Origin: Candidatus Melainabacteria bacterium
Lineage (GTDB): Bacteria > Cyanobacteriota > Vampirovibrionia > Obscuribacterales > Obscuribacteraceae
Direction of reading: 5' to 3'
Assembly: GCA_017307165.1 (NCBI GenBank)
Contig: JAFKGK010000005.1
Coordinates: 237,870 to 301,869 of the forward strand
DNA length: 64,000 nucleotides
The notes beneath the pieces are model-generated. The model had not been told where the DNA came from and did not search any database. It saw only the letters and a program-made list of their open reading frames with translations. This document shows positions 1 to 9,769 of the stretch, one piece after another; position 1 is the first letter of the stretch; the number at the start of each line of letters is the position of its first letter. The translations under genes and the position numbers were made by a program.

Positions 1-2835
1 AAGCTCACCCTCAAGAGAGGCAGTCTCTGCCGTGAGCGCGACCGCGAGTACTACATGCCAGACGCCACAATTGATATCGATCGCCTGATCAACGACCCTT
101 CGTCTTTTATCGATCCAGTCGATCTCGATGTAGTGCAGCTTTTTATTGCGACCAGGCGCCGTATTCTCTTCAATTTCACGCAAAATTTTGGTGATTCTAC
201 CAATAGCCGCTACGCTCTCGAGCGTATGATCGCCACAGGACGGTGTTTTTGGCGGGACCCATCCAATCCTCCGCTTGTGATGGGCCAACCCGTCCAGGGC
301 GTACTAGTCTGGGACCAACTCCCACACAAATGCCAGCAGCTCAAGATCGCGGTTCCGGGTGTTAGTGAAGATAGCCAGATACTCTTGGCTGGGGACCTGT
401 GGTGTGTCGATCTGACCGAGTCCAGCATCAACCCGGTACAAGTAGACATGGATCAGCGCTACCTGCGTCGTGTCCTTACTGCCCCTGTCCTCAATCTAGA
501 GCAGGCTCGAGCCATCGCCACCATGTTTGGCGACAAGAGGATCCCTTTGCCTGCACCGCTCTCGCATATAACCGAAGAAACCCAGATAGTACGTCCCCGA
601 CCAGTGGTGAAGCTGTCCAAGATCGATATGAGGAGCCCCTCCTTTAAGCAGTCCGGCCACATCGGTACGATGAACGTCCAGAATGTCGGCAGCATAGATT
701 TTGTCTACGAAAAACTAGGTCGCGAATTGGACGGCAACCATGTCATCGATCGCAAACGCGACAAAGAATTTGAGGCTAACTGTCTTTGCGAATTGGAGCG
801 CTATCATTTGCAAGCCAATCGCCTGCAATGGCACAAGGATCAGTCACCCATCGATATCAGAGCAGACAAACCGCGTGACTGGGCGATTTTTACAGGGGTG
901 GGTATGCCCCGATTGCGTGAGCTGGGTTGGCAGTTTGATATCGACCACACTTTCGATGTCTCGATCTGGACAGCAGAGGATCGCTGGATTGCCGAGTCCA
1001 ACCAGGAAGCCAGCAACTGGTTTACCCTCAATGTCGGCATCACTGTCAATGATCGCAAGATATCGCTTTTGCCGATCTTGTTCCAGGTACTCGATGAGAT
1101 CGAAGGCGAAGATCCCCTCGCCGAGCTGCAAAGATTTAATGTCGATGGCGATTTTTATGCTCAGATGGATGACGGAGACTTTGTCAAGCTGCCCTTCGAT
1201 CGAGTGGCAGAGATCATCGGCGAGCTGGTCTATTTTTATGATCGCGAATACGGGCCAAAGCGACCAAAGATCTCAATCACAGAAGCTCAAAAAATTGCTC
1301 GCATAATGCGCGGCAATAAGCGCAATCATCAATGGGTGATGTCCCAGCATTTGAGCAGCCTGCTCGACAGGTTTGAACACCTGGGCGAGATCAACGAACA
1401 GACCAATCAGCAGCCTGCTGGATTTCTTGCAGACCTCAGACCATATCAAAGCGCAGGCTTGGCCTGGCTGCAATTTATCGAAGAACAAGGCATTGGAGGC
1501 ATCCTGGCGGATGATATGGGGCTCGGCAAGACGATCCAGGCTCTCGCTCATATTCAGGATCAAAAAAATGCCGGTCGGCTTGATCGCCCCGTGCTTGTTA
1601 TCTGCCCGGTCTCCGTCATGCCCAACTGGTTACGCGAAGCCCGCCGCTTTGCCCCCGATCTCAAGACAGTCACATATTACGGCACAAACAGGCACAAGCG
1701 TTTAGAGGCCTATATGGAGCCAGGTGGTGCTGATCTGATCGTCACGACCTACCATACTCTCAAGCGCGATGTCGGCAATCTCAGTCGCATCAAGCTCCGT
1801 GGCGTCATTTGCGATGAGTCCCAATACATAAAAAATGCCGAGACTGGCTTCAACAAAGCTGTGCGAGCCCTCGACTCGCATTATAGAGTCTGCCTTACCG
1901 GTACGCCTATAGAAAATAATCTGATGGACATCTGGTCCCAATTTCACTTCGTTATGCCTGGTTATTTGCCGGGGCGATCTTTGTTTAACAAGCAGTATCG
2001 ACGACCTATAGAAAAACAACAAAATATGCGACAGATGCGCAGGCTAAAAGAAAAAGTGGCGCCCTTTGTTTTGAGACGCACAAAAGAGACTGTCGCCAAT
2101 GACTTGCCACCAAAAACGGTGATAGTCCGTACGGTCGATCTCGAGGGCGCTCAGCGCGATCTCTATGAGACGATCCGTCTGGCGATGTATCGCCGAGTCA
2201 ATCATGAGATCGCGCACCGGGGCCTAGAAAAGAGCTCGGTCTATATAATCGAGGCCATGCTGCGCTTGCGCCAGATCTGCTGCGATCCCAGGCTCTATAT
2301 GGCCGAGCATGCTGGCATGCCTTCATCCAAGCTCGATTTTCTCATGCAAATGCTCCAGGAACTGTTGAGCGAAGGCAAAAAGATCCTTTTGTTTTCGCAA
2401 TGGACGACCATGCTGGATCTGATCAAAGAAAGGATCGCAAAACTGCCCGATCCAGTCGATTATGTGGAGTTACGCGGTGATACCAAAGACCGGCAGGGAG
2501 TGATCGACGCTTTTCAGAGTGGGCAAGTACCGCTTTTTCTTTTGAGCCTCAGAGCCGGTGGAGCCGGGATCAATCTCACCGCAGCCGATACAGTCATCCA
2601 TTACGACCATTGGTGGAATCCCGCCGTGGAGCACCAGGCCACTGATCGTGCGCATCGCATTGGCCAGGACAAAAATGTTTTTGTCTTTAAGGTCATCGCG
2701 ACTGACACTATCGAGGAGCGTCTGATGGAGCTGCACGACAAAAAGAAGCTTTTAGCCGGCGGCATCTACGAGAGCGATATGTCCCTCCCTTCCAATCTTT
2801 CTCTCCAGGATATAGAGATGCTCTTTGGTCCTTAG
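1..2835 (+). CDS. SNF2-family DNA helicase/translocase, 5' end outside the window
   Basis: ATP-dependent DNA translocase of the bacterial SNF2/Rad54-like group. The frame is open to base 1, so the ATG at 55 is probably internal and the true start lies upstream; 944 residues are visible. The N-terminal half matches the poorly conserved bacterial SNF2-associated region. The C-terminal half has both RecA-like lobes. Seen motifs are Walker A (DDMGLGKT, about residue 505), a Walker B variant DESQ in place of DEAQ/DEAH, motif III LTGTPIEN, and in lobe 2 LLFSQW, SLRAGGAGINL and DRAHRIGQ. Likely roles are chromatin remodelling-like, transcription-linked or repair functions, which sequence alone cannot separate. 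Its stop overlaps the stop of the convergent debranching-enzyme gene by 4 bases. Confidence 0.93.
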   Translation, partial: KLTLKRGSLCRERDREYYMPDATIDIDRLINDPSSFIDPVDLDVVQLFIATRRRILFNFTQNFGDSTNSRYALERMIATGRCFWRDPSNPPLVMGQPVQGVLVWDQLPHKCQQLKIAVPGVSEDSQILLAGDLWCVDLTESSINPVQVDMDQRYLRRVLTAPVLNLEQARAIATMFGDKRIPLPAPLSHITEETQIVRPRPVVKLSKIDMRSPSFKQSGHIGTMNVQNVGSIDFVYEKLGRELDGNHVIDRKRDKEFEANCLCELERYHLQANRLQWHKDQSPIDIRADKPRDWAIFTGVGMPRLRELGWQFDIDHTFDVSIWTAEDRWIAESNQEASNWFTLNVGITVNDRKISLLPILFQVLDEIEGEDPLAELQRFNVDGDFYAQMDDGDFVKLPFDRVAEIIGELVYFYDREYGPKRPKISITEAQKIARIMRGNKRNHQWVMSQHLSSLLDRFEHLGEINEQTNQQPAGFLADLRPYQSAGLAWLQFIEEQGIGGILADDMGLGKTIQALAHIQDQKNAGRLDRPVLVICPVSVMPNWLREARRFAPDLKTVTYYGTNRHKRLEAYMEPGGADLIVTTYHTLKRDVGNLSRIKLRGVICDESQYIKNAETGFNKAVRALDSHYRVCLTGTPIENNLMDIWSQFHFVMPGYLPGRSLFNKQYRRPIEKQQNMRQMRRLKEKVAPFVLRRTKETVANDLPPKTVIVRTVDLEGAQRDLYETIRLAMYRRVNHEIAHRGLEKSSVYIIEAMLRLRQICCDPRLYMAEHAGMPSSKLDFLMQMLQELLSEGKKILLFSQWTTMLDLIKERIAKLPDPVDYVELRGDTKDRQGVIDAFQSGQVPLFLLSLRAGGAGINLTAADTVIHYDHWWNPAVEHQATDRAHRIGQDKNVFVFKVIATDTIEERLMELHDKKKLLAGGIYESDMSLPSNLSLQDIEMLFGP

Positions 2836-4973
2836 CCCAGTAAGGGCATAAATGGCCTTTTGATGATCTTGAGCCCTTGCTCGTTTTTAAGAGCTCGCCA
2901 CTCTGCTTCGTCATCGCCTTGTGCAAACTCCAGATCGATGACGTGCTTTCCGACTTTCATGCCCTTAAGCACCAGCTCGGGCATCCAATAAGGCAGCACT
3001 GGGTCTACATACAACTCGTCTGCAGGCGCATTGGCAGAAAGTCCGAGGATCGATTGCAATAGATGAAAGACAGTGCCAGCTGCCCAACCCTGAGGGATAT
3101 TGGCGCCGCGATATTGCACGGGAAAGTTTGCGCCATCAGGGGCGATACCGGCCCAGAGTTCCGGCAGCCTGTATTCTTGAAAGTGGCTCGCGGCCTCGGA
3201 AATGCCCCTTGCAATCAAGGCGCATTCTTTGTCATATCCGTATCTTTTAAAGCCCATGGCTATGATGCCGTTGTCGTGCGGCCAGATTGATCCTGCATGA
3301 TAAGAATGCGGATTATAAGAGATGTGGTCGCTTGAAAGTGTTCGCATACCCCAGCCTGTCCACATGTCGTCTTGCATTAAGCGGTTTTTGACCATTGCTG
3401 CTTTTTCTGGTGTAGCAATACCGCTCCACAAAAGATGTCCCATATTTGAGGCCACCGTCGGCACGGCTTTTTTGTCCGGGTCGAGCGTGAGAGCAAAGAT
3501 CTTATCTTGTGGGCACCAAAATGCTTTCTCAAACCTCTCTCTCATCGCCAGGGCCTTTTGCACGAGCTCTTTGCTCCTGCTCGTATCGCCCAGATAATCA
3601 AATAGCTCGGCCATCCTGACCCAGGCATCAAAGACATAGCCTTGCAGCTCGCAAACTGCCTTGGGCTGAGGCACATTATCACCGTTTGGATAGATAATGC
3701 AGTCTGTAGAATCCTTCCAGACCATATTTTCGTAGCCTTGATTGGAGCGGGTCCTGTACTCCTGAAAGCCGTCCCCATCAATATCACCGTATTTGTCGAT
3801 CCAGTCCAGGCAGCGCAAGGCAACGTCTTTTTGCTTTTTGACAAAGGCATCATCGGCCAACCATTTCCAGCTTTCGTGCAGAGTCACCAGATATAATGGC
3901 GTCGCGTCCCACGAGCCAAAATAGGGCGTGTGCGGGATTGCTTTAAAATGAGCAAGCTCTCCCGTCCTGAGCTCGTGCAGGATCTTGCCGGGTTCTGCGT
4001 CGGTATATGGATCGTCGGTGCTTGCTTGTTGCTCTCCTAGAGTCTGCAAAGTGCCGATTGCCAGTTGGGGTTGAGCCATCATCAACTGCAAGGCAATGAT
4101 CAGGCTATCTCGTCCAAACAAGCTAAAATACCAGGGCACACCTGCCGCCGGAAACCAGGATTGCTGATCGGTAAAATCATGGTCGAACATCCTGAGTCCG
4201 CCCAGATCACTGATTGATTGGTTGTACAGGCGATAGACGTCTTCGTTGACTGAGGTCAGTCGTGTTGCTCCCTCATCCCAGCTTTTATGCAATTGTTTCA
4301 TTGTCTGAGCATCTGCTAGCGCATCAGTGCGTCTCTTGCCGCCGCAAATCAACTCCATCCGGCTCGCTGCCGACCAGACCTGTTGCGGTAGGAGCGCAAT
4401 CTCAAATGTCAGACTGCCATTGGCATACTGCACTGGCGAAGAACAATCGAGGATACGATAGAGCATCTCACGGTCAAAGTCTTTGTTTTTGTAGCGTGTG
4501 GATAATTCGCGCTGCTCTGCATCATAGGCGGTGACGATCGATCCGCGTCGCACTACTTTGTGGGACCTGACCTCAAAGATATCGGCAAAATCCGATTCGA
4601 GTTGCAATTCAAAGATAAATTGCACAGGCTTGGTCGAATAATTGCAGATCTCCAGGTCCTCATTGATCGCCGTCCCGGCCTCTCTCTTTATCTTGAGCAC
4701 CAGATGACCTTCTTTTATTTCTCCTGCCACTGTATCGACTAGCGGATTGCTCAGATAATATAAGGCTTGATAATAGATGGGCGCGCCACTGGAGAGGCGA
4801 TGCCATTTTTTGCCGTTGATCGAGAGGGCGTAGTGGCTGATAAACCTGGTATCGTTGGAATACACTCCCAGCTCGGTATCGGCATTGATCTCGCCATTGA
4901 GCTCGGAGACGAGAAAGGTATTGCCCTGGTTGATCGTGATGATCGGTGGTCCGACTGAGATTTCGAGGGGCAT
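2832..4973 (-). CDS. glycogen-debranching-type glucosidase (amylo-alpha-1,6-glucosidase family)
   Basis: A 713-residue protein of the bacterial amylo-alpha-1,6-glucosidase family. The N-terminal 200 or so residues form the beta-rich GDE_N-type domain (around GVYSNDTRFIS). The rest has the pattern of an (alpha/alpha)6 barrel, with GVPWYFSLFGRDSLI, a central segment WKDSTDCIIYPNGD, SIWPHDNGIIAMG and PELWAGI. The family hydrolyses alpha-1,6 or other glucosidic links in storage glucans, and some members act on other oligosaccharides. No signal peptide is seen, so it is probably cytoplasmic. It is a single gene transcribed leftward and its 3' end overlaps the SNF2 gene. The exact substrate cannot be read from sequence. 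Confidence 0.88.
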   Translation of the reverse strand: MPLEISVGPPIITINQGNTFLVSELNGEINADTELGVYSNDTRFISHYALSINGKKWHRLSSGAPIYYQALYYLSNPLVDTVAGEIKEGHLVLKIKREAGTAINEDLEICNYSTKPVQFIFELQLESDFADIFEVRSHKVVRRGSIVTAYDAEQRELSTRYKNKDFDREMLYRILDCSSPVQYANGSLTFEIALLPQQVWSAASRMELICGGKRRTDALADAQTMKQLHKSWDEGATRLTSVNEDVYRLYNQSISDLGGLRMFDHDFTDQQSWFPAAGVPWYFSLFGRDSLIIALQLMMAQPQLAIGTLQTLGEQQASTDDPYTDAEPGKILHELRTGELAHFKAIPHTPYFGSWDATPLYLVTLHESWKWLADDAFVKKQKDVALRCLDWIDKYGDIDGDGFQEYRTRSNQGYENMVWKDSTDCIIYPNGDNVPQPKAVCELQGYVFDAWVRMAELFDYLGDTSRSKELVQKALAMRERFEKAFWCPQDKIFALTLDPDKKAVPTVASNMGHLLWSGIATPEKAAMVKNRLMQDDMWTGWGMRTLSSDHISYNPHSYHAGSIWPHDNGIIAMGFKRYGYDKECALIARGISEAASHFQEYRLPELWAGIAPDGANFPVQYRGANIPQGWAAGTVFHLLQSILGLSANAPADELYVDPVLPYWMPELVLKGMKVGKHVIDLEFAQGDDEAEWRALKNEQGLKIIKRPFMPLLG

Positions 4974-5147
4974 GCTGCCTTGGCTCCAAAGTGTATTAGA
5001 TATCTATTTTTGCACACAAACCAGAAGAATGGCGTTGCCATCATATATGGTGCCTAGCCTCGCCTTTGCTTTGTCATTGTCCTTTTTAGACCCCATTTAC
5101 TCCTTTTAATAACCTTTTGGTTTGTAAACTATAATACTGGGGTATTT

Positions 5148-5176
5148 TTGCCATGGCGGGGTCGCGCGATTATAAT
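5148..5176 (+). promoter_or_regulatory. near-consensus sigma-70 promoter
   Basis: TTGCCA (5148-5153), a spacer of exactly 17 bases, then TATAAT (5171-5176). Transcription would begin near 5183, upstream of the GAGAGGGG ribosome site at 5193-5200. The promoter overlaps the ATG at 5153, which therefore cannot be the normal start of the downstream gene and favours the GTG at 5207. Confidence 0.7.
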
Positions 5177-5206
5177 CAGTATTTTGACTCTCGAGAGGGG
5201 TTTCGC

Positions 5207-5491
5207 GTGCCTAACCACGATCAAAACAATCAGGACCAGGAGCAGGAAGCCTTGCAAAACACCCGCAAGGAGCGGGCTCGCAGCCGTGAGCTGAGCATGA
5301 CCCAGGAGCTTATGATCATCTCGCACGCCCCGGACGCGACTCCAGAGGAGCGAGCCCTGGCGCAGCAATTGCAAGAAATGAGAGAAAAAGCCAAGGATAT
5401 CGGTGCACCGCTCGAGATATTGGATCAGTTTGCAAAAGATGAGCTAGCTGAACCCCTGGACAAGACTATAAAGCCCGGCGAAGCCGAGTAG
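5207..5491 (+). CDS. small acidic protein of unknown function
   Basis: A 94-residue, highly charged, probably helical protein rich in Glu, Gln and Arg. It has no membrane segment and no recognised domain. The GTG start at 5207 is chosen because a near-consensus promoter lies at 5148-5176 and the ribosome site GAGAGGGG at 5193-5200 has a 6-base spacing; the in-frame ATG at 5153 lies inside the promoter. The centre (TPEERALAQQLQEMREKAKD) looks amphipathic and may be a short coiled coil. It precedes the arfB-like gene by 21 bases and is probably co-transcribed with it. The pairing suggests, but does not prove, a role linked to translation or stress. Confidence 0.7.
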   Translation: MPNHDQNNQDQEQEALQNTRKERARSRELSMTQELMIISHAPDATPEERALAQQLQEMREKAKDIGAPLEILDQFAKDELAEPLDKTIKPGEAE

Positions 5492-5512
5492 TGTCGTTAA
5501 GAGCAGCTAGTC

Positions 5513-5935
5513 TTGCAATTTGTAGACGCAAAAATAGAAATACCCGATAGTGAGTTTGAGTTTAGCTTTGCTCGCAGCGGCGGCCCTGGCGGGCAAAATG
5601 TCAACAAAGTCAATAGCAAGGTCTTTATGCGCTGGCCCATAGCAATCAGCCAGAGCGTCAATTATGCGGTCAAGGGCCGCTTTATGGCCAAGTTTGCCAA
5701 TCGTCTCAATGACGAGGGTGTGCTGGTGCTATCCAGTCAAAAGTTTAGGGATCAAAAGAGAAATATAGATGATTGTCTCGCCAAATTGGATGAGATGCTG
5801 GCGGCAGTGATCAATCCGCCCAAATTGCGCACAGCTACCAGGCCTACACTGGCGTCAAAAGAGAGACGGATCACTGGCAAATTGATCAATAAGGCCAAGA
5901 AACAGTCAAGACAAGGGCGGATCGATTTTGACTGA
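5513..5935 (+). CDS. arfB: ArfB/YaeJ-like peptidyl-tRNA hydrolase (ribosome rescue)
   Basis: A 140-residue class I release-factor-like protein without the codon-recognition domains, the usual length for ArfB/ICT1. The catalytic GGQ loop is present near residue 27 (SGGPGGQNVNKVNSK). The C-terminal tail is strongly basic (KLINKAKKQSRQGR), as needed to enter the mRNA channel of a stalled ribosome. The family hydrolyses peptidyl-tRNA on non-stop ribosomes. The start is TTG at 5513 with a weak AAGAGCAG site upstream. It follows the small acidic gene and probably shares its promoter. Confidence 0.9.
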   Translation: MQFVDAKIEIPDSEFEFSFARSGGPGGQNVNKVNSKVFMRWPIAISQSVNYAVKGRFMAKFANRLNDEGVLVLSSQKFRDQKRNIDDCLAKLDEMLAAVINPPKLRTATRPTLASKERRITGKLINKAKKQSRQGRIDFD

Positions 5936-5944
5936 TGCTATTGT

Positions 5945-8437
5945 CTAGGTCAGATACTTTTCGATTATGTTTTTGAGATTTTTGAGTTCGATTGGCTTGG
6001 ATAGATAGTCATTCATGCCTGCGGCTATACAGTTTTGGCGATCTCCTTCCATAGCGTGGGCTGTCATCGCAATGATGACCACGGGCTTGGCAGTTTTTTG
6101 GGATGATTCGAGGGCACGGATCTTGCGGGTGGCTTCGAGACCATCCATCTCAGGCATCTGACAATCCATCAAGATCAGGCTGTAAGAGTGAGTCTTTAAA
6201 GCCTGGATTGCTTGCTTGCCATCACTGACGGTGTGGTAAGCAAGACCCAATTGGTCGAGGTATAACTGTGCTACACGCTGATTGATGGCTTGATCGTCGA
6301 CGATCAATACCGACGGCTCAGCTTGTCGATTTTGTGTTTTGATCGACATTGCCTCGCCGACTACTTGCCTTTGACTTTGACATTTTTGATGCGCCCGATA
6401 TGCCACGTTTTTGTAGGCCGCAACAATGCTGCTACGTAGCTCTGATTGACGCACAGGTTTGGCCAATACAGCCGCAAATTGCGCGGCTGCGTTTTCTTTC
6501 TCTTGATCGGATAATTCGCCAAAGGAGAGTAGCACTGTTTTCAAATCTTTTAAGCGTGAGTCGGCCTGGATGTGATTGCGCAGGCTTATGCCATCGAGGT
6601 CGGGTAGTTTGCTATCGATAATGGCTAGAGTATAGGGATCGTTTTCTCTATGAGCCTTTTGCAGCTCACCCATGGCCAGGGCTGCTTCGCTTACAGTGTT
6701 TGGGCGTAAGCCCCAGTGGCTGAGATAGTTAAAGAGTGTTTCCTGAGCAAAGGGTTCGTCATCGACTATGAGGACGCGTAGATTTTGCAGGCTCTTCAGC
6801 GCATCAGGAGCAAATTGACCAGAAAAATCCATTGCTTTCTCGGTATTTTTCTCATCCAAAGGAGCAAGATTGAAGGGCACTCTGCACCAAAACATAGAGC
6901 CCACGCCGACCGTGCTTTCGACGCCGATTGCACCATGCATCAACTCGATCAATCTTTTGCTGATGCTGAGACCGAGACCTGTGCCGCCTGCGCGCCTATT
7001 ATTTTCGGCGTAGACTTGTACAAATGGCTGAAAGAGCTGTTCTTGATCGGCCTGAGTAATGCCTATACCATTATCGGTGACAGAAAAAACTACATCACAG
7101 TTGAGGCGACTACCAGCACCTTCGCGCATGGCGCGTACAAGGATCTCTCCTGAGTCAGAAAATTTGATGGCATTATTGGTGAGATTTATGAGCACCTGAC
7201 GCAGGCGGTTTTCGTCTCCGAGCAATACATCGGGTAGGGCCGGATCAATATAAGTCATGAGCGAGAGATTTTTTGCATGCGCCTGGGTCGCCAATATCTG
7301 ACAAACACCTTCAACTAATTTGATAGGCGAAAACTCCTTTTTTTCAAAATCAATCCTGCCTGATTCTATTTTTGAATAATCAAGTATGTCGTTGAGGATG
7401 GTCAAAAGACTTGTGCCTGCATCGTTGATCAAAGTGGCGCAGTCACGCTGCTCGTCGGTAAGGTCAGAGCGCAAGAGTATGTTGCACATGCCCAGGATGC
7501 CGTTCATCGGCGTTCTTATCTCATGGCTCATGTTGGCGACAAATTGCGATTTCATCTTTGAGGCAGCGAGAGCCTCATCGCGCGCAGCAAGCAGATTACG
7601 ATTGGCTATTTCGAGTTTTTGCTTGGCCTCGACCAGCGCCTTTTCGTATTGTTTTTTAGTGCTGATGTCGCGGGCTATCTTGGAGGCGCCGATCACCTTG
7701 CCTTTCTCGTCGATAAGAGGAGAAATAGTCAGAGACACTTCTATGAGCTCGCCATTCTTGCTGCGTCGGATTGTCTCAAATTGACTTACTCTTTTGTTTG
7801 CACGCAAAGAGCGGATGATCTCCACCTCTTCTGCTAATCGATCTGCAGGTATTAGTTTAGATACATGTTGTCCGATCATCTCAAAGGCCTGGTAGCCAAA
7901 TATCAGCTCAGCGCCTCTATTCCAGCTCTGGATGATACCATCCAGGTTTTTAGAGATGATTGCATCATCGGATGAGTCGACTATTGCGGCAAGGATGCTC
8001 TGATAACGTTCTTTTTCTTTGGTGGCGGTGATATCTCGGACGATTTTGGCTGCACCAATTACCACACCTTGTTGGTTGACTATCGGCGAGAGCGAAAGCG
8101 ATACATCCATGATAGTGCCGTCGCGTCGTTTGCGCTTGGTCTCAAAATGCTTGATGCGTTCGCCTTTAACAAGACGAGCCATAAAGTCGGCTTCTTGATG
8201 CAAGCAATCATCAGGCATCAAAATTGTGACGGGCTGGCCGATCATCTCCTTGGAGGAATAACCAAAGATGACTTCTGCAGCCTTGTTCCAGCTTTCTATA
8301 ATGCCATCGAGATTTTTGGAGATGATGGCATCTTCTGATGTTTCGACAATAGCTGCGAGGCGCTTTAAACTAAGGTCAGTAGCAATGGTGTTGGTAAAAT
8401 CGGAGGAGTCGTCAAGCCTGGATTCGTTTGAAAACAT
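5945..8437 (-). CDS. hybrid sensor histidine kinase (PAS-PAS-HisKA-HATPase-REC-REC)
   Basis: An 830-residue hybrid kinase without transmembrane segments, so a cytoplasmic sensor. Two tandem PAS domains (about 30-145 and 150-275) share the phrase AIISKNLDGII..WN, indicating duplication. Then follow a HisKA H-box (SHEIRTPMNGILG, His near 304), a HATPase with NNAIKF and GGTGLGLSIS, and two receiver domains. REC1 carries VDDE with acceptor Asp in IIDSKLP; REC2 carries VDDQ with acceptor Asp in LMDCQMPEMDG. It probably runs a phosphorelay with an unlinked HPt or regulator, since no output gene is adjacent. ATG at 8437 has AGGT upstream and is preferred over the TTG at 8458. Confidence 0.92.
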   Translation of the reverse strand: MFSNESRLDDSSDFTNTIATDLSLKRLAAIVETSEDAIISKNLDGIIESWNKAAEVIFGYSSKEMIGQPVTILMPDDCLHQEADFMARLVKGERIKHFETKRKRRDGTIMDVSLSLSPIVNQQGVVIGAAKIVRDITATKEKERYQSILAAIVDSSDDAIISKNLDGIIQSWNRGAELIFGYQAFEMIGQHVSKLIPADRLAEEVEIIRSLRANKRVSQFETIRRSKNGELIEVSLTISPLIDEKGKVIGASKIARDISTKKQYEKALVEAKQKLEIANRNLLAARDEALAASKMKSQFVANMSHEIRTPMNGILGMCNILLRSDLTDEQRDCATLINDAGTSLLTILNDILDYSKIESGRIDFEKKEFSPIKLVEGVCQILATQAHAKNLSLMTYIDPALPDVLLGDENRLRQVLINLTNNAIKFSDSGEILVRAMREGAGSRLNCDVVFSVTDNGIGITQADQEQLFQPFVQVYAENNRRAGGTGLGLSISKRLIELMHGAIGVESTVGVGSMFWCRVPFNLAPLDEKNTEKAMDFSGQFAPDALKSLQNLRVLIVDDEPFAQETLFNYLSHWGLRPNTVSEAALAMGELQKAHRENDPYTLAIIDSKLPDLDGISLRNHIQADSRLKDLKTVLLSFGELSDQEKENAAAQFAAVLAKPVRQSELRSSIVAAYKNVAYRAHQKCQSQRQVVGEAMSIKTQNRQAEPSVLIVDDQAINQRVAQLYLDQLGLAYHTVSDGKQAIQALKTHSYSLILMDCQMPEMDGLEATRKIRALESSQKTAKPVVIIAMTAHAMEGDRQNCIAAGMNDYLSKPIELKNLKNIIEKYLT

Positions 8438-8475
8438 AAGATGGGATACCTGAATCAAATTATCTAGCGCCTATG

Positions 8476-8503
8476 TCCATATTACAACAAATGGTTATGG
8501 CAA
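8476..8503 (-). promoter_or_regulatory. putative promoter of the hybrid histidine kinase
   Basis: On the minus strand TTGCCA (8503-8498), 16 bases, then TATGGA (8481-8476). The predicted transcript begins near 8469, about 30 bases before the ATG at 8437. The -10 match is moderate. Confidence 0.4.
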
Positions 8504-8632
8504 GCGGCCAAAGAAAAGAATAGAAAACAAATTGCCAATGCTGATGACATGGCTCTCAGTAATTCCTGCAAATAAGCACTTATTCAATCATGCAAGTTTG
8601 CAATTGCTCGTATAAATCTGGGTTTGCACTTG

Positions 8633-9739
8633 CTATTTGATAGACAAATTTAAATCCGGTGCAAGATCCAACAAACGCTCTTTATCACAGTCGGCACAAG
8701 CATTTTTTCTGGCCACCAATTTCTCGGCAAATTCTGCCTGATTCTTTTCCAGCCAAGCATCTATAGTTTCAAGGACCTCCGGCTCTACTTCATCACATTC
8801 GAGCAGCATATGTCCTTTACCATCAAATACTTTTAGATCGCTCTTTTTTGTGCCCAATCTTGCAATCGCCTCTGGCAAAGCCTTGGTGTCCAGGACGCGG
8901 TCCTTGCCACCAGCGAGAAAGAGTATCGGCATGTCCTCGGGTATTGCTTGCATTTCTTTTAGAGCAGCATTGTTGGTCACTGCGGCCTTGATCAATTCGA
9001 CAGTGCTCATCGATGTCACAGTCTCTGGATTTTGCATCAATTGTGCTGTTAGATGCTTGTCCTCTGTGAGTACAGGCTTGATATATGGCTTGAGGTCCAT
9101 TTTCTTTGATGGATTATTGAGACCCACAAAAAAAGTCTTGACCCAATAAGGTCGCGGATGGATGCGAGTCTTTGCCCCAAAACCTGCTGCAATCACCCCA
9201 TCCATCAAATCAGGGTTGGTGGCAGCCTCCCATACGGCCATATTTCCCCCAAAACTCTCGCCAACTAAAAAGATGGGTTTGTCGGGAAATTTGCGTCGCA
9301 GCACTTTGAGAATATCGGTCAGATCTTGCTTGCTCTGGCCAAAATGCACCTTGCTATCGCCTTTGAAGCCATGGTCCGGTTGCCGCCAGTCGCCAAATCC
9401 CCGGACGTCATTGGCATAAACGTAATAACCGAGACTGTTAAAATGCTCGGCCAGCGAGCTGAACATCTTGCCGCTAAATATCAACCCTTGCAAGGCAACG
9501 ATCACGCCAGTCGGCTCCATCTCTGGATTGTGCCACTGGTGCACCGGGATCTGGAGTTCGCGGCCTACATCGGATTGATTGCTATAAAAAGAATGCGGTC
9601 CGATTTTTATCAGCTCTGGTTTGACGAACTCATCAGTAGCCAAAGCCGCTTGATTTGCCCAAAGCGCAATGAGAGCCGCAAGGCCAAGCTTGCAGACAAA
9701 GGTGATATTTGAAATAACAATCGTTCGAAGTGTGATCAC
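8633..9739 (-). CDS. exported alpha/beta hydrolase (monoacylglycerol-lipase-like)
   Basis: A 368-residue serine hydrolase with an N-terminal hydrophobic segment (about residues 12-35, ending ALWANQAALA), probably a signal peptide. The nucleophile elbow GESFGG lies near residue 160. A likely acid is the Asp in GGKDRVLD and the likely base is the His in GKGHMLLE, giving a full triad. The lid and core layout resembles lysophospholipase/monoacylglycerol lipases, but the substrate cannot be read. The start is GTG at 9739. The C-terminal tail has two CxxxxxDC-like cysteines (KNACADCDKE), unusual for the fold and possibly a disulphide outside the cytoplasm. It stands between the MFS operon and the kinase gene, both on the same strand. 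Confidence 0.85.
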   Translation of the reverse strand: MITLRTIVISNITFVCKLGLAALIALWANQAALATDEFVKPELIKIGPHSFYSNQSDVGRELQIPVHQWHNPEMEPTGVIVALQGLIFSGKMFSSLAEHFNSLGYYVYANDVRGFGDWRQPDHGFKGDSKVHFGQSKQDLTDILKVLRRKFPDKPIFLVGESFGGNMAVWEAATNPDLMDGVIAAGFGAKTRIHPRPYWVKTFFVGLNNPSKKMDLKPYIKPVLTEDKHLTAQLMQNPETVTSMSTVELIKAAVTNNAALKEMQAIPEDMPILFLAGGKDRVLDTKALPEAIARLGTKKSDLKVFDGKGHMLLECDEVEPEVLETIDAWLEKNQAEFAEKLVARKNACADCDKERLLDLAPDLNLSIK

Positions 9740-9769
9740 GTATACAGGATAGCAGGCCGGGCTTGCATT

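Noticed and set aside
8459..8632. The 174-base gap between the hydrolase and kinase genes examined for a small RNA
   Set aside because: No strong hairpin with a T-tract; only the kinase promoter candidate could be supported.
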